Source: Mariannaea sp. PMI_226 (lineage: Eukaryota; Ascomycota; Sordariomycetes; Hypocreales; Nectriaceae). From it: a stretch of 64,000 nucleotides of DNA. Shown one piece after another: positions 1 to 9,977 of this stretch. The DNA is taken from contig JANFOG010000003.1 of NCBI GenBank assembly GCA_024336345.1, positions 3,850,501 through 3,914,500 of the forward strand, read 5' to 3'. The notes beneath the pieces were generated by a model that did not search any database, was not told where the DNA came from, and worked only from the letters and a program-made list of their open reading frames with translations. The translations under genes and the position numbers were made by a program. Each line of letters begins with the position of its first letter. Within the stretch, counting starts at the first letter, position 1.

Positions 1-96
1 AAGATAAGGAGCGAACTGGGTGTATTCAAGATAATGCCTCTATGAATATTATGCGTGTCTCAGTTGTGCATAATGATAAGTCAACATTCATTCTGA

Positions 97-1121
97 TCAT
101 TCAGAAAATGGGTTCCAGCCGCTCTGCACCATCTCCACGGCTGTCTTGGTTGCCTCATCCAAGTCCTCATTGGGCAAGCCAAGGATCTCATTGTCGACTG
201 GCACATAGTCACTAATCGTGCTGCTTGGTTGGAAGATTCGACCGTAGATGATCTTTCCAAATCCAGTAAGCTGACCATTCTTCAACTCCTCTGTGCCGTC
301 TTGAATACGTTTTGCGGTAGACTCATACGAAATGTTCCAGTCTGCGTCAGTAGTACCCAAAACGCGGTTAACGCTGTCAAGCATGTCGCGCTGGGAGACG
401 CGGAAGCTTCCGATAAGAACGTGCTTGTTCTTGTAGTCAGTGAGGGAATGGGAGGCACCGGACTCTGGAAGGCTGAGAAGACCTGCCAGAGCCCGGCCGC
501 ATTGATCCCAGGTGCTGACAGTAATAACACGCTTGCCATCGTCGAAGAAAGTCACTCTGCGGTCTCTAATATTGATACCGAACCAAAAGTCGCCCAGTGC
601 TAGACTCCATTCGTACCAGTAGCCGCACGATAGCTGAACAGGAACTGACACGCCTTTGATTTGACTGGCTCGCCCAAGGATAGTCTTACCAAAATGGTCA
701 TTTTCCTCGATAGTGTCCTCGGTCGCAGGATAGCCATACGAGTTTGGCATGACGTAGGGTACGCCAGCCTTGGCCGCTGCGGCGGTAATCTTGTTATGGA
801 CATCTTCAGGAACGCGGGCTCCGAGGGTTATGATGAGAAATTGTTGGCCCTTGAGTGCCTCCACAAGTGACTCTTCATTATCATAGTCAACATTGACAGC
901 TGCAACTCCTTCTGGCACGGTGCCATTGCTGCCCTCTCGAGTCAGGGCCGTGATGGTGTGCTTGCCAGTTTCCGCAAGGGACTTGGCAAAAAATCCGCCA
1001 ATGCGCCCAGTGGCCTGTCAGTTTGCATTTGTTAGACTGTACATTGGTGGGTTGGCTTAGAAGAGCCTAATGTGCGACTTACACCAACGATGGCAACTCT
1101 CTTAACGGGTGGACTGGACAT
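97..1121 (-). CDS. NmrA-like NAD(P)-binding reductase
   Basis: The gene encodes a 319-residue Rossmann-fold protein of the NmrA/isoflavone-reductase (atypical SDR) group. The model has exon 1 at 1121-1083 and exon 2 at 1014-97, split by an intron with a GTAAGT donor. Splicing joins VAIVG to ATGRIGG and so creates the dinucleotide-binding GxxGxxG motif at the N terminus, which supports both the intron and the ATG at 1121. The remainder is one open frame with the compact NmrA-type layout and no signal peptide or membrane segment. Members either sense NAD(P) redox state or reduce small aromatic or carbonyl substrates; the sequence does not say which. It is monocistronic, with its promoter in the 1122-1984 gap. 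Confidence 0.85.
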
Positions 1122-1984
1122 TGTGGCAAGGAGAAGATGTAAAAACTATTGAGGTGATATAATGGAATTGCAGTGCTCAAGTGTGTATATGCAGTTGGCC
1201 CGCTCTAAGATCTCGCTCTACGTTGTGGTATATATACATGTGTGTGCTGTCTCCTGGGTCTCGGGCTTCGGGCAATTATGAAATGATGCTGCGGTTTGTA
1301 CTATCTGAGGAACGGCCTTAGGGGTCGGAATTAAAAACGCTTTTGGTGACAAATATCCCATATTCCCTCGAGAGTGTTCGAAACTAAAGCGAATAGATTA
1401 CATGGATACTCCCGTTCAAGACGCAAGCCCTTGACGATGCTCCTCGCCATGAACCGAACGATCCAATGATGTCAAGGTAAGGAGGCAGACGCTAACCCCG
1501 ACTCGTATTTCTGGATTCAAAATTGGCCAATGATGGTGATTTCGCCAACGAGACGGACCACCGCTGATCCACCCTCTCACCGCGGGATCAATGGAGACGG
1601 ACTGTTCATATGTTCATAGTCGGAGGAACCAAACATGCGAAATTGTTCCAATTGCTGAGCAATGCGATAGTGGCGTTTTGGATTTACTGAGCGTTTCACC
1701 CGGAGTCGGGAAATAATATCCCACCGATCCTTGAAACCAAGGTTAACACTGATTAACCCGGCTCCATCTCAAGTCCGACACTCCGACAAGCCAACCATAA
1801 AGCTGCATATCGGTTACAAGTCTTGAATCCTCAAATGGTGCGGTGTGTATCATAGACTATCCGACAGTGGGCTGTTAGGCCGAACACGTGCACTCAAAAA
1901 ATAATAATATAGCAGTCAGTATCTACTAGTTTAGTTCTTCTTTAGTGTATTTCTCTCAGAACATCAAAACAAATCGTGGCTTCA
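1122..1984. other. Intergenic, promoter of NmrA-like gene
   Basis: This 0.86-kb stretch lies between the start of the NmrA-like gene and the 3' end of the MFS carrier gene. Beyond a TATA-like site at 1228-1237 I see no supported gene, RNA or repeat. Confidence 0.6.
1228..1237 (-). promoter_or_regulatory. TATA-like element of NmrA-like gene
   Basis: The sequence gtatatatac reads as TATATA on the minus strand about 110 nt upstream of the start codon at 1121. The position is reasonable for a fungal core promoter, but AT-rich hexamers occur by chance. Confidence 0.35.
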
Positions 1985-3735
1985 TCAATGTGAAGATATT
2001 TCTTCCACTTGCCAGAGAACCAACCAGTGCACTACGCCAACAAGAGCCATCCCCCACATTGGTATTCCCACGAAGTTATGTGCCAGTCCCCAGCCCAGCA
2101 CATTGCCCCCGATCGTTGGGCCAAAAATGCGAGCACCACTGGCAGTGCTGGACGCAATGCCATGCACAGTCCCTAGCAGAGTAGGTGTTGGAGCCGATTC
2201 ATTGACTAAGACGATGGAAGCTGGGGTAACGAAGACTCGAGCTATAACATGCATCGACATCAGAGCCGTCAACCCAGTCCACACCAGAGCCAGGTTGTCC
2301 GGTAAGAGGACAAGGTAGGGGATCAGGCAGTATGCCAAAAGACTGAGGGGCAGGAAGGCACGGTATGATGCTAGAGGGCCGAAATGGTGACTGAGCCTAG
2401 GATATATGAATATCTGAAGAGGGAGACCGATCCCGCCAATGATTGTGTTCAACAGTCCAATCTTCTTACTAGAAAGCCCAAGACCTCCAGTAAAGCGGAA
2501 CGGAAGCTTAGCATGAGAGTTATCTGCCCTCGGAGTGGGAAGCAGACTGAAAAAGACCGAGTTAAACGCTGAGGTGTGAAGACCCCGAAGAAAGTGTTGG
2601 AACAGTGTTAGACAGACGTTTTTGGTGAATAAATCACGAAGCCTCGTTCGCTCCTTGATAGGGACTCCCGCCTCATCAGCCTCTCGATTTAGAGCTGGTA
2701 TGGGTTGACTATCATCCGAAGTGACGGTAGACGTGAGTGGTCCATAGGGATAATCGGGAGTCTTCTTTCGCGTTATTTTAGAGAGGAGGAATTTTCCCAC
2801 CCACCGACCTATATCCGTTCGATGTCGCAGCGCCGGATGAGTTTCATCCAGGCCCAGGGAGATTCCAATGGCTGCAGTTATCAAGACGGAAGCGCATACC
2901 AGGTTCGGTAGAGCGTATGGATATCTTTCCATCCACTGCACCCCATTCGCTCCTCCGAGAAACGAGCCAGGGCCGAAGAGACCAGGCAGCGAATGAACAG
3001 GATCAGCCAAAAAGCCACTCATAAGTGGCCCGATAATGATTCCGACGTTGAAGCACATAGGTAGAAGGAGGAATGCACGAGACTTGTACCTTTGAAGTTG
3101 TGAGTAGATGTTATTAACGGCCGTGCGCACGAAGTAGGTACGCGGAAAACAGGATAGACTTACCTTTTATCAGGGATAATCTCAGAAATCATGGTTCGGA
3201 GAACACCAACGTTGCCATTGAGAGCACCAGCAGTAAATCGAAAAAGCAAGGCAAAATGGAACGAGGGAGCAAACCCCATGCCGATGGCTGATGTCGCGGC
3301 ACCTGTAAGGCCGATGAGCAAGACAAGCTTGCGGCCGATGAACGGATTGTCGGCGGCCCGTCCCCAAAACATGGCCGTGACGCACTGGGCCCCAGCAAAG
3401 ACCGCCGTAAGTTGACCGGCTTGCTTGGCGATCTCGGACGGCTCCAGGGATGAGTTGAACCACTGCAACTGGTAGAAAATGTAGGATGTGAGGGATCGCT
3501 CACTCAGCGGTTCTGCCAGGCGTGCAAAGACAATCACCGCCAACTGGCCCTTTTGGGGCATTGACATCCATGAGACAGGCGGAGGCTTCTTTGCGCATTC
3601 TACATCTGTATTGTTCTCATTGTGGGAGTCTCTCTGTGTTGCTAGGAGCTGGTTCGAATCATGCTGCAAAAGCGGCGTCGTCTCGTCGGACGAGGGCGTG
3701 GTTTTGCTAACCCGCCGCTGTGATGGATAAGACAT
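1985..3735 (-). CDS. MFS transporter, DHA1-like (yeast YCR023C type)
   Basis: The product is a 558-residue major facilitator permease, a typical length for the family. Exon 1 is 3735-3164 and exon 2 is 3089-1985; the GTAAGT donor and AAG acceptor restore the cytoplasmic-loop sequence DKRYKSRAFLLLP across the junction. A hydrophilic N-terminal tail of about 60 residues comes first, followed by the first helix bundle; GRAADNPFIGRK matches the loop 2-3 MFS signature, and a long charged central loop separates the halves. The family moves drugs, metals or small metabolites by proton antiport, probably at the vacuolar or plasma membrane; the substrate cannot be read. The gene is divergent from the metallopeptidase gene across a 1.7-kb gap. 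Confidence 0.88.
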
Positions 3736-5441
3736 CTTCTAGACTGTCGCCTTCATTTACGAGGTGCCGATTCCAGGCGTAAGTTGAATTATGGGCAGCT
3801 TCAAATCATTGGCTTCAATTCTCAAAAGACGGGCGGGAAAAATAAAAAATAAAAAAAAAGAGCGTATGGGGGTGGCTGGGGGGGAAACCACATTGCTTTT
3901 GGGCATTCTGTGGAGTTCATCAACTTACGAATACTGCGGGCCAGGATTCAAATTAGTTCATCGGGCCTCTTGATAACGTGATGGGTTCCTAACTTGGCTT
4001 CCTAGATCGTCAGCGATTCATAAGAAAGGTACCTCTAAGCAATACGGACATCGACTTCCCGATGTCATTGTGATGAGGATAGTGGCTAGATTACGGAGAT
4101 GGCAAACCAATTTATAAATCGTAGCAAAGCTGCGAAGCGGTTCTGTCCTGGTTCATCACTTGATGTACGCAATTAGAGATTGTCCAAGGAAGCTTGACAA
4201 TGAACCATCACAACCAGCCAAAACCAGCCAAAACCGGCCAATCAAATACTATGCCTGTACCCATTCACAATACTAATCCCAGTAGCAACTAAGAAGCAAA
4301 GTATCCAGCCTCACCGGTGCTTGTAAGTCGTAACAAGCATCTATTGACGCATAGGAACACTGGACAAACACTTCATGATGTAAAATTAGTATGTGAACAC
4401 CTAGTCCAGTTCATTGGAGAAAATCCAGTACGCTCATTCAACGTATTCGATCTGCTATCGCATGAGAACCGCCCGGATTTAAAACATTTGTTGGCAGTAA
4501 ATTCCGGTATCCAGCGGAGTTGGGAATAAGGCGAATAGACAGACGGATGCGCTTGTCGTTGTCCGGAGTCATGTTGTGCATGGCATCCCGTAGTTTATGT
4601 ATGAGAATCATTATCGAAGAATCTATACTCTTCAATCATCCTCTTTTTTTTTTCTTTCCCAAGTCGGCGCTGCGGTTATTATAGGGGTGCGTGCTGACTT
4701 GCAGTGAATGAAGTAGAGCGTGGGAAATGGGTCCGTCGATTGGGGGGCGCTGACGCCGTCACCTACCCCAAGTGGTCACAGCAATAAGAACGATAATCTA
4801 GATGATCGATCCAGTATTATGCGCCACACAAGTATTCTCTTTTTTCCTCTCCAGTCTCAATTGTTCAACAGCCAGTTGACCCAGAAAAATGTGCAGCTAG
4901 GAGTCTCTCGAGACCACGGCATGGATCGGCCATTTCCTCTTGCGGATAGCACCGATGCTAATATCGCTTAGGTGGGTTCCCGGTCTTCCAATAGTGTGTC
5001 TCGCGCTTGGCCATTCACGCCCAACCGCTGTAAAAAAGCCGATTTGCCGTGAAATCGGGACTTATAGTGACTGCTCGCGGGTACCTGAAGCTTCGGCCTC
5101 CACTGGGTTCGGGCAGTTAATTCAGCGGGCATGAAGCAACCCTAGGGCTCTTCCCCGTCTTGTTGCCTGGCTGGTGCCTGTTCAAACGCCGGGTCCATGG
5201 TCTCACTATCCCGGTGGCCCCTGAACAGGTTCAAGTTATAAATTCATGATTTTCTGCTTCCAAAATCATGTTGCAACAACTCTTGCATCCCTAATAAATA
5301 CCTATCTAGTTACCTTGGTATTACCTTGTTACTTTTCCGCACTCATCCATCCCTTTTTGACGCATTATCTCGTTCATGCCCCCGCGTCTCAACACGACAC
5401 TGACTGGCCTTCACTTTCAGCATCGATTCACGTCCCAAAAG
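3736..5441. other. Intergenic, divergent promoter region
   Basis: This 1.7-kb gap separates the divergently transcribed MFS and metallopeptidase genes. It contains a short 10-bp repeat at 4212-4241 and AT-rich tracts. Open frames here are short and without recognisable content. Confidence 0.6.
4212..4241 (+). repeat. 10-bp direct repeat, three copies
   Basis: Three adjacent copies of aaccagccaa are present, the third with one substitution (aaccggccaa). They may bind a regulator of either flanking gene or be a small chance expansion. Confidence 0.7.
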
Positions 5442-7827
5442 ATGAAGATGTTTACTATTGACAACATCCAAGACGGGGAGGTGGTGCATCAACGCTGCCT
5501 CCTCATCACTGGTCAATGTAAGGGTTTTGAAAAGGTGAATGATGGGTTCGTTCAGGTCGAAACCAAGGGAGAGGGCGAATCCATAAATTTCCCAACCCAG
5601 CGATGGCCTTTGTGCCACGGCTGGTTCAAGTCTCTCGTGATTCTTCAGTCTGGCGAGAATATTATCAACTTCATCGCAGATTCGTCTTCATCTTCGTCGT
5701 CATCAAAGGAATCTCCATCACTCCAGGTAATCCCTCCACTCGCTCTTGGAACATTTCAGCTCGCTCAATGACTAACGACACGCAGATTCGCATTCGCTAC
5801 ATCCCCTTGCTGCAAACTCCCCCGTTGCATCTTGCTATCCTGGTCGCCAAGGACTCCCCGCTCCTCATTGACTGCCCGCCTCGCAAGTTTGGAGCTCTGT
5901 CTAAGGCGCACTCGGGTCTTGAAGCCGCCATCGCCAAATTCCGTCTCTCGGCCTACATGTGGCAGGCCCTCACCGCCGAAGAGCTTCGAGCCAACGGACT
6001 GGGACGACGCAGTTTTCGCTTGGAGGAGGAATGGGCTCAGGATACTTTGAGCCAGTCTTTTGCCCGAGACCTCACGATGCAGTCTACTGCCAAGGTGCAT
6101 CTAGTTCGCACGGAGAGGACGGTTGCAGAGATCCAAGACATTCAAAGAGCCCAACAGAATCCTTCCGCCTCAGACCGCGATGCGTTGCATGACATCTTTA
6201 GCAATGCACTGAAGGCTCACGGGGCGCCATTCTTCTCCGAGTCCAAGCCGGTCGTGGCCGGTCTAATCCTTGACAGCAAGTTCGACTCCGCAAAGGGCAT
6301 GATTGTCGGCCATGCTGCTCTTGGTGCCCACAATCCCAACGGCCTCTCGTTGGGCATTTTTGGAAGCCACTTGACATACTCCTGGCCGCGATTCCTCGAG
6401 GAGGTCACTGATTGTCTCCTGGATGCCAGTCCACCAGGCGATTTGGTTGGAAACGACAACGGCGAGTGTGCATCTATGTGGGAAGCATGTGCTGTCGGAC
6501 AAGGAGCTTTCCTGCACGAGGTTGGACACGCATTCTCTGCTCCACACACCACAGGTATTATGGCTCGAGGATATTCACCTGACTGGCCGAAAGCCTTCTT
6601 GTCCCGAACTTCCGAGCGTGTTAAGGATGGATCCAAGGGCATCGAGCCGGTCACTCCAGACACACCGAACGGTTGTCACTGGGACGTTCGCGACCAACTT
6701 CGCTTCCTCAACCTTCCTCACTTTCGAATTCCATCTGATCCCATCCGCCCCGGAAGTTTTCCCAACTTCGAGGTCAATGATGAAGATGGTGCCACAAAGG
6801 TGATAGTGTCTTGTGAGGCTGGCATTGGACAAGTCTTGTTTAACGGGGTTGCTGAAGCTGTGCCATCATTTGCCAAACCCGAGACGAGTATCTCATACTC
6901 TCTAGACCAGCTGGAGTCTCGATTTGGCCTTGAAAAGCCTCTTGAAATCGAATTAATTGCCATGAATGGAAAGCACATTACTCGGGATGTGGCCAAGCTA
7001 CTGTCGAGTTTGTCCTATATTCGTGTCCCTGGCAGCGGACTCCGACTTGAGAAAAGTAGTATCGGGAGTGAGAACGTACAAAACTCTCACTGGCAATGGG
7101 CTGTCATGTTCAAGAAGAGGGGTCGTGATGGTGCCCTTATTTCGGCATCAAAGCTGGACCTCAAGGTTGGCTGTGTGCTTGATGGTGTTATTGTGCACTA
7201 TAAAGATGGCAGTGCAGTTCCTTGTGGTCCAAGAGGGAGGAATGGAAAAGATGTTCACATGGGTGGCCATCAGAGTAGGAAGATTGCACTACCTAGAAAT
7301 ACCGACATCGTCAAGGTCGCTATTGCTAGACGGAGCAGGGAGTTGGTTGGAGTGAGAGTCTGGCTTTCCAACGGGAAAGCCATGGGAGCTCTCAATAAGG
7401 ATGGGAGTGATTCTGTGGAAACTCTAGGTAAGGACCCCAGCCGCTTCTACTCTAGCCAACAAGCAAGGCTCACTCTAACAATTCGAATAGTGCCTGGAAA
7501 TAACCAGCGGGTCATTGGCTTTTACGGCCACAGTGAAATGGACGGTTTCCAATCCTGCTCTGAGTTTGGAATTGTCACTGCTCCAAAGGATCAGGAAGTG
7601 CCTGATTCTGTCTATGATCTTGCCGAGCTCCAGAACAGCCCCGAAGATGGTGCTCGTTCCGCAAAGCGCCGCAAAATTGCAAGTGCCAGTTTGCCCCTCA
7701 GACGTTTATTGCAGCATGCTAACAGGGGTTTGAATAGGACCAGTGGGAGGCTGAGGATGACGATTGCAGTACTTCTGAGGACAGTGATGGAGGGTACGAT
7801 AATGCGTCTGATGTTGATTTTGAATAG
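5442..7827 (+). CDS. Zinc metallopeptidase with jacalin-like lectin domain
   Basis: I recognise the fungal putative metallopeptidase family that includes budding-yeast YIL108W. Four exons, 5442-5726, 5786-7427, 7491-7678 and 7738-7827, give 734 residues. The zinc site is HEVGHAFSAPH (H339, E340, H343, H349), an HExxHxxxxxH metzincin-style motif. A C-terminal jacalin-like beta-prism follows, with DGVIVHYKDGS and a later VIGFYGHSEMDGF segment, then a KRRK basic patch and an acidic tail. There is no signal peptide, so it should be intracellular. The last intron uses a GC donor; without it the acidic tail is lost and translation continues to 7858 as unlike sequence. An in-frame ATG at 5376 would add 22 residues; the ATG at 5442 has a purine at -3 and is preferred. 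Confidence 0.82.
7679..7737 (+). other. Predicted GC-AG intron (metallopeptidase gene)
   Basis: The donor is GCAAGT, the branch candidate GCTAAC lies about 14 nt before the terminal TAG, and the length is 59 nt. Every GT dinucleotide nearby is in the wrong phase to reach the acidic C-terminal frame, whereas the GC donor joins it in phase 0. Confidence 0.7.
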
Positions 7828-8687
7828 AGCTAGAGCTGGTAGGAGAGGATATCGATAGACATGATTTTGATGAGATAACTCGGTGTATATATTGGATGGT
7901 ACTATTGTCCCTCGACGAAGAAACTAGTAAGCCAGTGCAGTACAACTTCTCCTCTTCTTTGTCCTAAAAAATAAGAGCTAGATATAATTAAGCACAGAAA
8001 CGTTTGACGCGTGCCCTCACACAGTTCAATAGTCAGAGCAAGCTTGGAAGTATTAAGCATGGAGGAGTCAATACATATGCTATCACCATATAGGATAGGC
8101 GTAGCCTAATTCCGGGGAAACCCGCTCGTTCCCTGAGTACTACTATGAGCTACTCGATATTCGTAATACTTCACTCGAGGTCACCAATTTCATGTATTGC
8201 GTATTTAGCTGGCACTTGACTCATGACTCACCCCTAGACGTTTGCGTATATTTTGAGCCGTAGTATTATGTTCATGTTCATGCTTTCCACTATCGAAAAT
8301 TCAACTACTAACTGGTTGGTAACAATTTGATTATCTCTAAGTGATTATGCGCTGAGGGATCACATGCATATATATTGACAAGGCCCTTTGTTGTCTCGCC
8401 TACGATTTTCTTCAGTACAATAGATCAAGAGATATGACCCTTTAATTCTAAGCGCTTAATGACTTCTCATTGGTGAACTAGCCATTGTATTCCGTCGAGC
8501 TTCGCTAGTTGCTTTGGTTTGTCATCTCTTTCTGCGCAACAGCTTGAGGGTATGCTCATGCTGTACAGTCCGTACCATAGATGATGTGCATATGATCAAG
8601 TAGCGCGTCTTAGCAAGTTGCTCAGGCTGAAGCTTTTCAAGTTATTACATGACACCAAGTTTGTCTGGTCATATAAACCCCGTCAAA
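7828..8687. other. Intergenic, convergent 3' regions
   Basis: This gap lies between the 3' ends of the metallopeptidase and dehydrogenase genes. It is AT-rich and I see no gene, RNA or repeat in it. Confidence 0.6.
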
Positions 8688-9557
8688 TCAACTCTTTGAC
8701 GGGCTCTCGTTCGAACCTCTCAACCGGCTGACGGCAATCATATCTTCATCACCAATACCTGCCTCCTTTGCTTGTTTGTATAACGTGCCACAGAGCTCGA
8801 GAAGCGGAACTTGAGTACCTGCTTCTTTTGCGGCAGAGTCGATCAATTGAGTGACGTTGAAACAATCTTTTATCCTCGCCTGAGGAGACCAGTCCTGGTT
8901 GACCAACTTTGCAATTTTTATCTTCGAGTACGCCGAGGCCATCGGGCCAGCATTAAGGACCTGTCCCACTGAATCCAGGTTGAGGCCTTGTGCCGTGGCG
9001 AGGCTCATGGTCTCTGCAAGACCAGCTGTCATAGTGATGAGGTAAACATTGACGGCGTATTTGGTCTTGAGGCCGGATCCAATAGGTCCACAGTAGACTG
9101 CAGCGCTGGTAATGGGCTCGAGAAAAGGCCGGACTCGCTCGGCAATTTCGGGTTTTCCAGCCATCATGCCAACGAGCTGCCCTTGTTCGGCAGGAATCTT
9201 GCTACCGCTTACGGGCATCTCAATAAATTCACCGCCTGCATCATGGACTTGTTGAGCGAGCTTTGTGCTAAAGTCCACTGATACTGAGCTGGTGTTGATG
9301 AGCGTCTTGCCACGCAATGCTCTTCTGAAGTCTTGAGTGAATATCGAGTCGATGGCAGGGCCGTCAAACAACATGACGAAGGTTACATCAGACTTTTCAA
9401 CCACTTCGGCCGGGCTTTTTCCAATTGAAACACCCTCTCTATTCAACGCTCCGTACTTGGCGGCGGTGCGATTCCATACCGTCAAAGGAAACTTGCGAGA
9501 AAGATTCAGGGCCATGGGCGTACCCATCATACCCAGACCTAGAAAGCCGACCCTCAT
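8688..9557 (-). CDS. Beta-hydroxyacid dehydrogenase (3-HIBADH family)
   Basis: This intronless gene encodes 289 residues, the usual size for 3-hydroxyisobutyrate dehydrogenase and related NAD(P)-dependent beta-hydroxyacid dehydrogenases. The start FLGLGMMGTPMALNL is the Rossmann GxGxxG motif, and MPVSGS is the family substrate-binding segment. The region GSGLKTKYAVN keeps the catalytic lysine and the asparagine four residues on (KxxxN). An all-helical C-terminal domain follows. No mitochondrial presequence is evident, which argues for a cytosolic paralogue rather than the valine-degradation enzyme. It would oxidise a small beta-hydroxyacid or reduce the matching semialdehyde. A TATA-like site lies at 9683-9690. 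Confidence 0.88.
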   Translation of the reverse strand: MRVGFLGLGMMGTPMALNLSRKFPLTVWNRTAAKYGALNREGVSIGKSPAEVVEKSDVTFVMLFDGPAIDSIFTQDFRRALRGKTLINTSSVSVDFSTKLAQQVHDAGGEFIEMPVSGSKIPAEQGQLVGMMAGKPEIAERVRPFLEPITSAAVYCGPIGSGLKTKYAVNVYLITMTAGLAETMSLATAQGLNLDSVGQVLNAGPMASAYSKIKIAKLVNQDWSPQARIKDCFNVTQLIDSAAKEAGTQVPLLELCGTLYKQAKEAGIGDEDMIAVSRLRGSNESPSKS

Positions 9558-9977
9558 TGTCCAGAGTGTTGGTGACTTGTGAGTAAAATGCTGTCGGGTG
9601 AGAACTGGTAAACGTGGCTCTTGATTGTCAGCGGAGATGAACCTAATAATCGACCATACGTAGTAGTACAGCGAAAATGGGCTTATATATCTCCTCAGAA
9701 TCTATAAAGGGGACTGGTTGCCAGTCTGATATTTATTTCTGGGACTTGGATATGTAGATAGAAAGGCGCAAGCTGTACTCCGGAGGGCGGAGAAATCTAA
9801 TACGAATATGGAAATTGTGCATTCCTTAGCAACAACGCCATTACTGCTTCATCAATCAACGCCAACTTTGTTGAGTGGGCGTTGCTGCAGGATCTCGGTT
9901 GACATCGGATGTTAGCGGCTATTAAGCCGTTGGCATAACCGAGACTGATAACGTTGGTAGATCACTTGGAACTATGA
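9558..9977. other. Intergenic, dehydrogenase promoter
   Basis: The gap holds the upstream region of the dehydrogenase gene and the 3' flank of the homeobox gene. Apart from the TATA-like site, nothing specific is seen. Confidence 0.55.
9683..9690 (-). promoter_or_regulatory. TATA box of dehydrogenase gene
   Basis: TATATAA on the minus strand lies about 126 nt upstream of the ATG at 9557, in a position typical of fungal TATA-containing promoters. Confidence 0.4.

Noticed and set aside
5603..7858. A single 751-codon open frame covering the metallopeptidase gene.
   Set aside because: Its first 61 codons are intron and out-of-frame sequence; the family N terminus lies in exon 1 (5442-5726), and the tail after 7678 is replaced by splicing.
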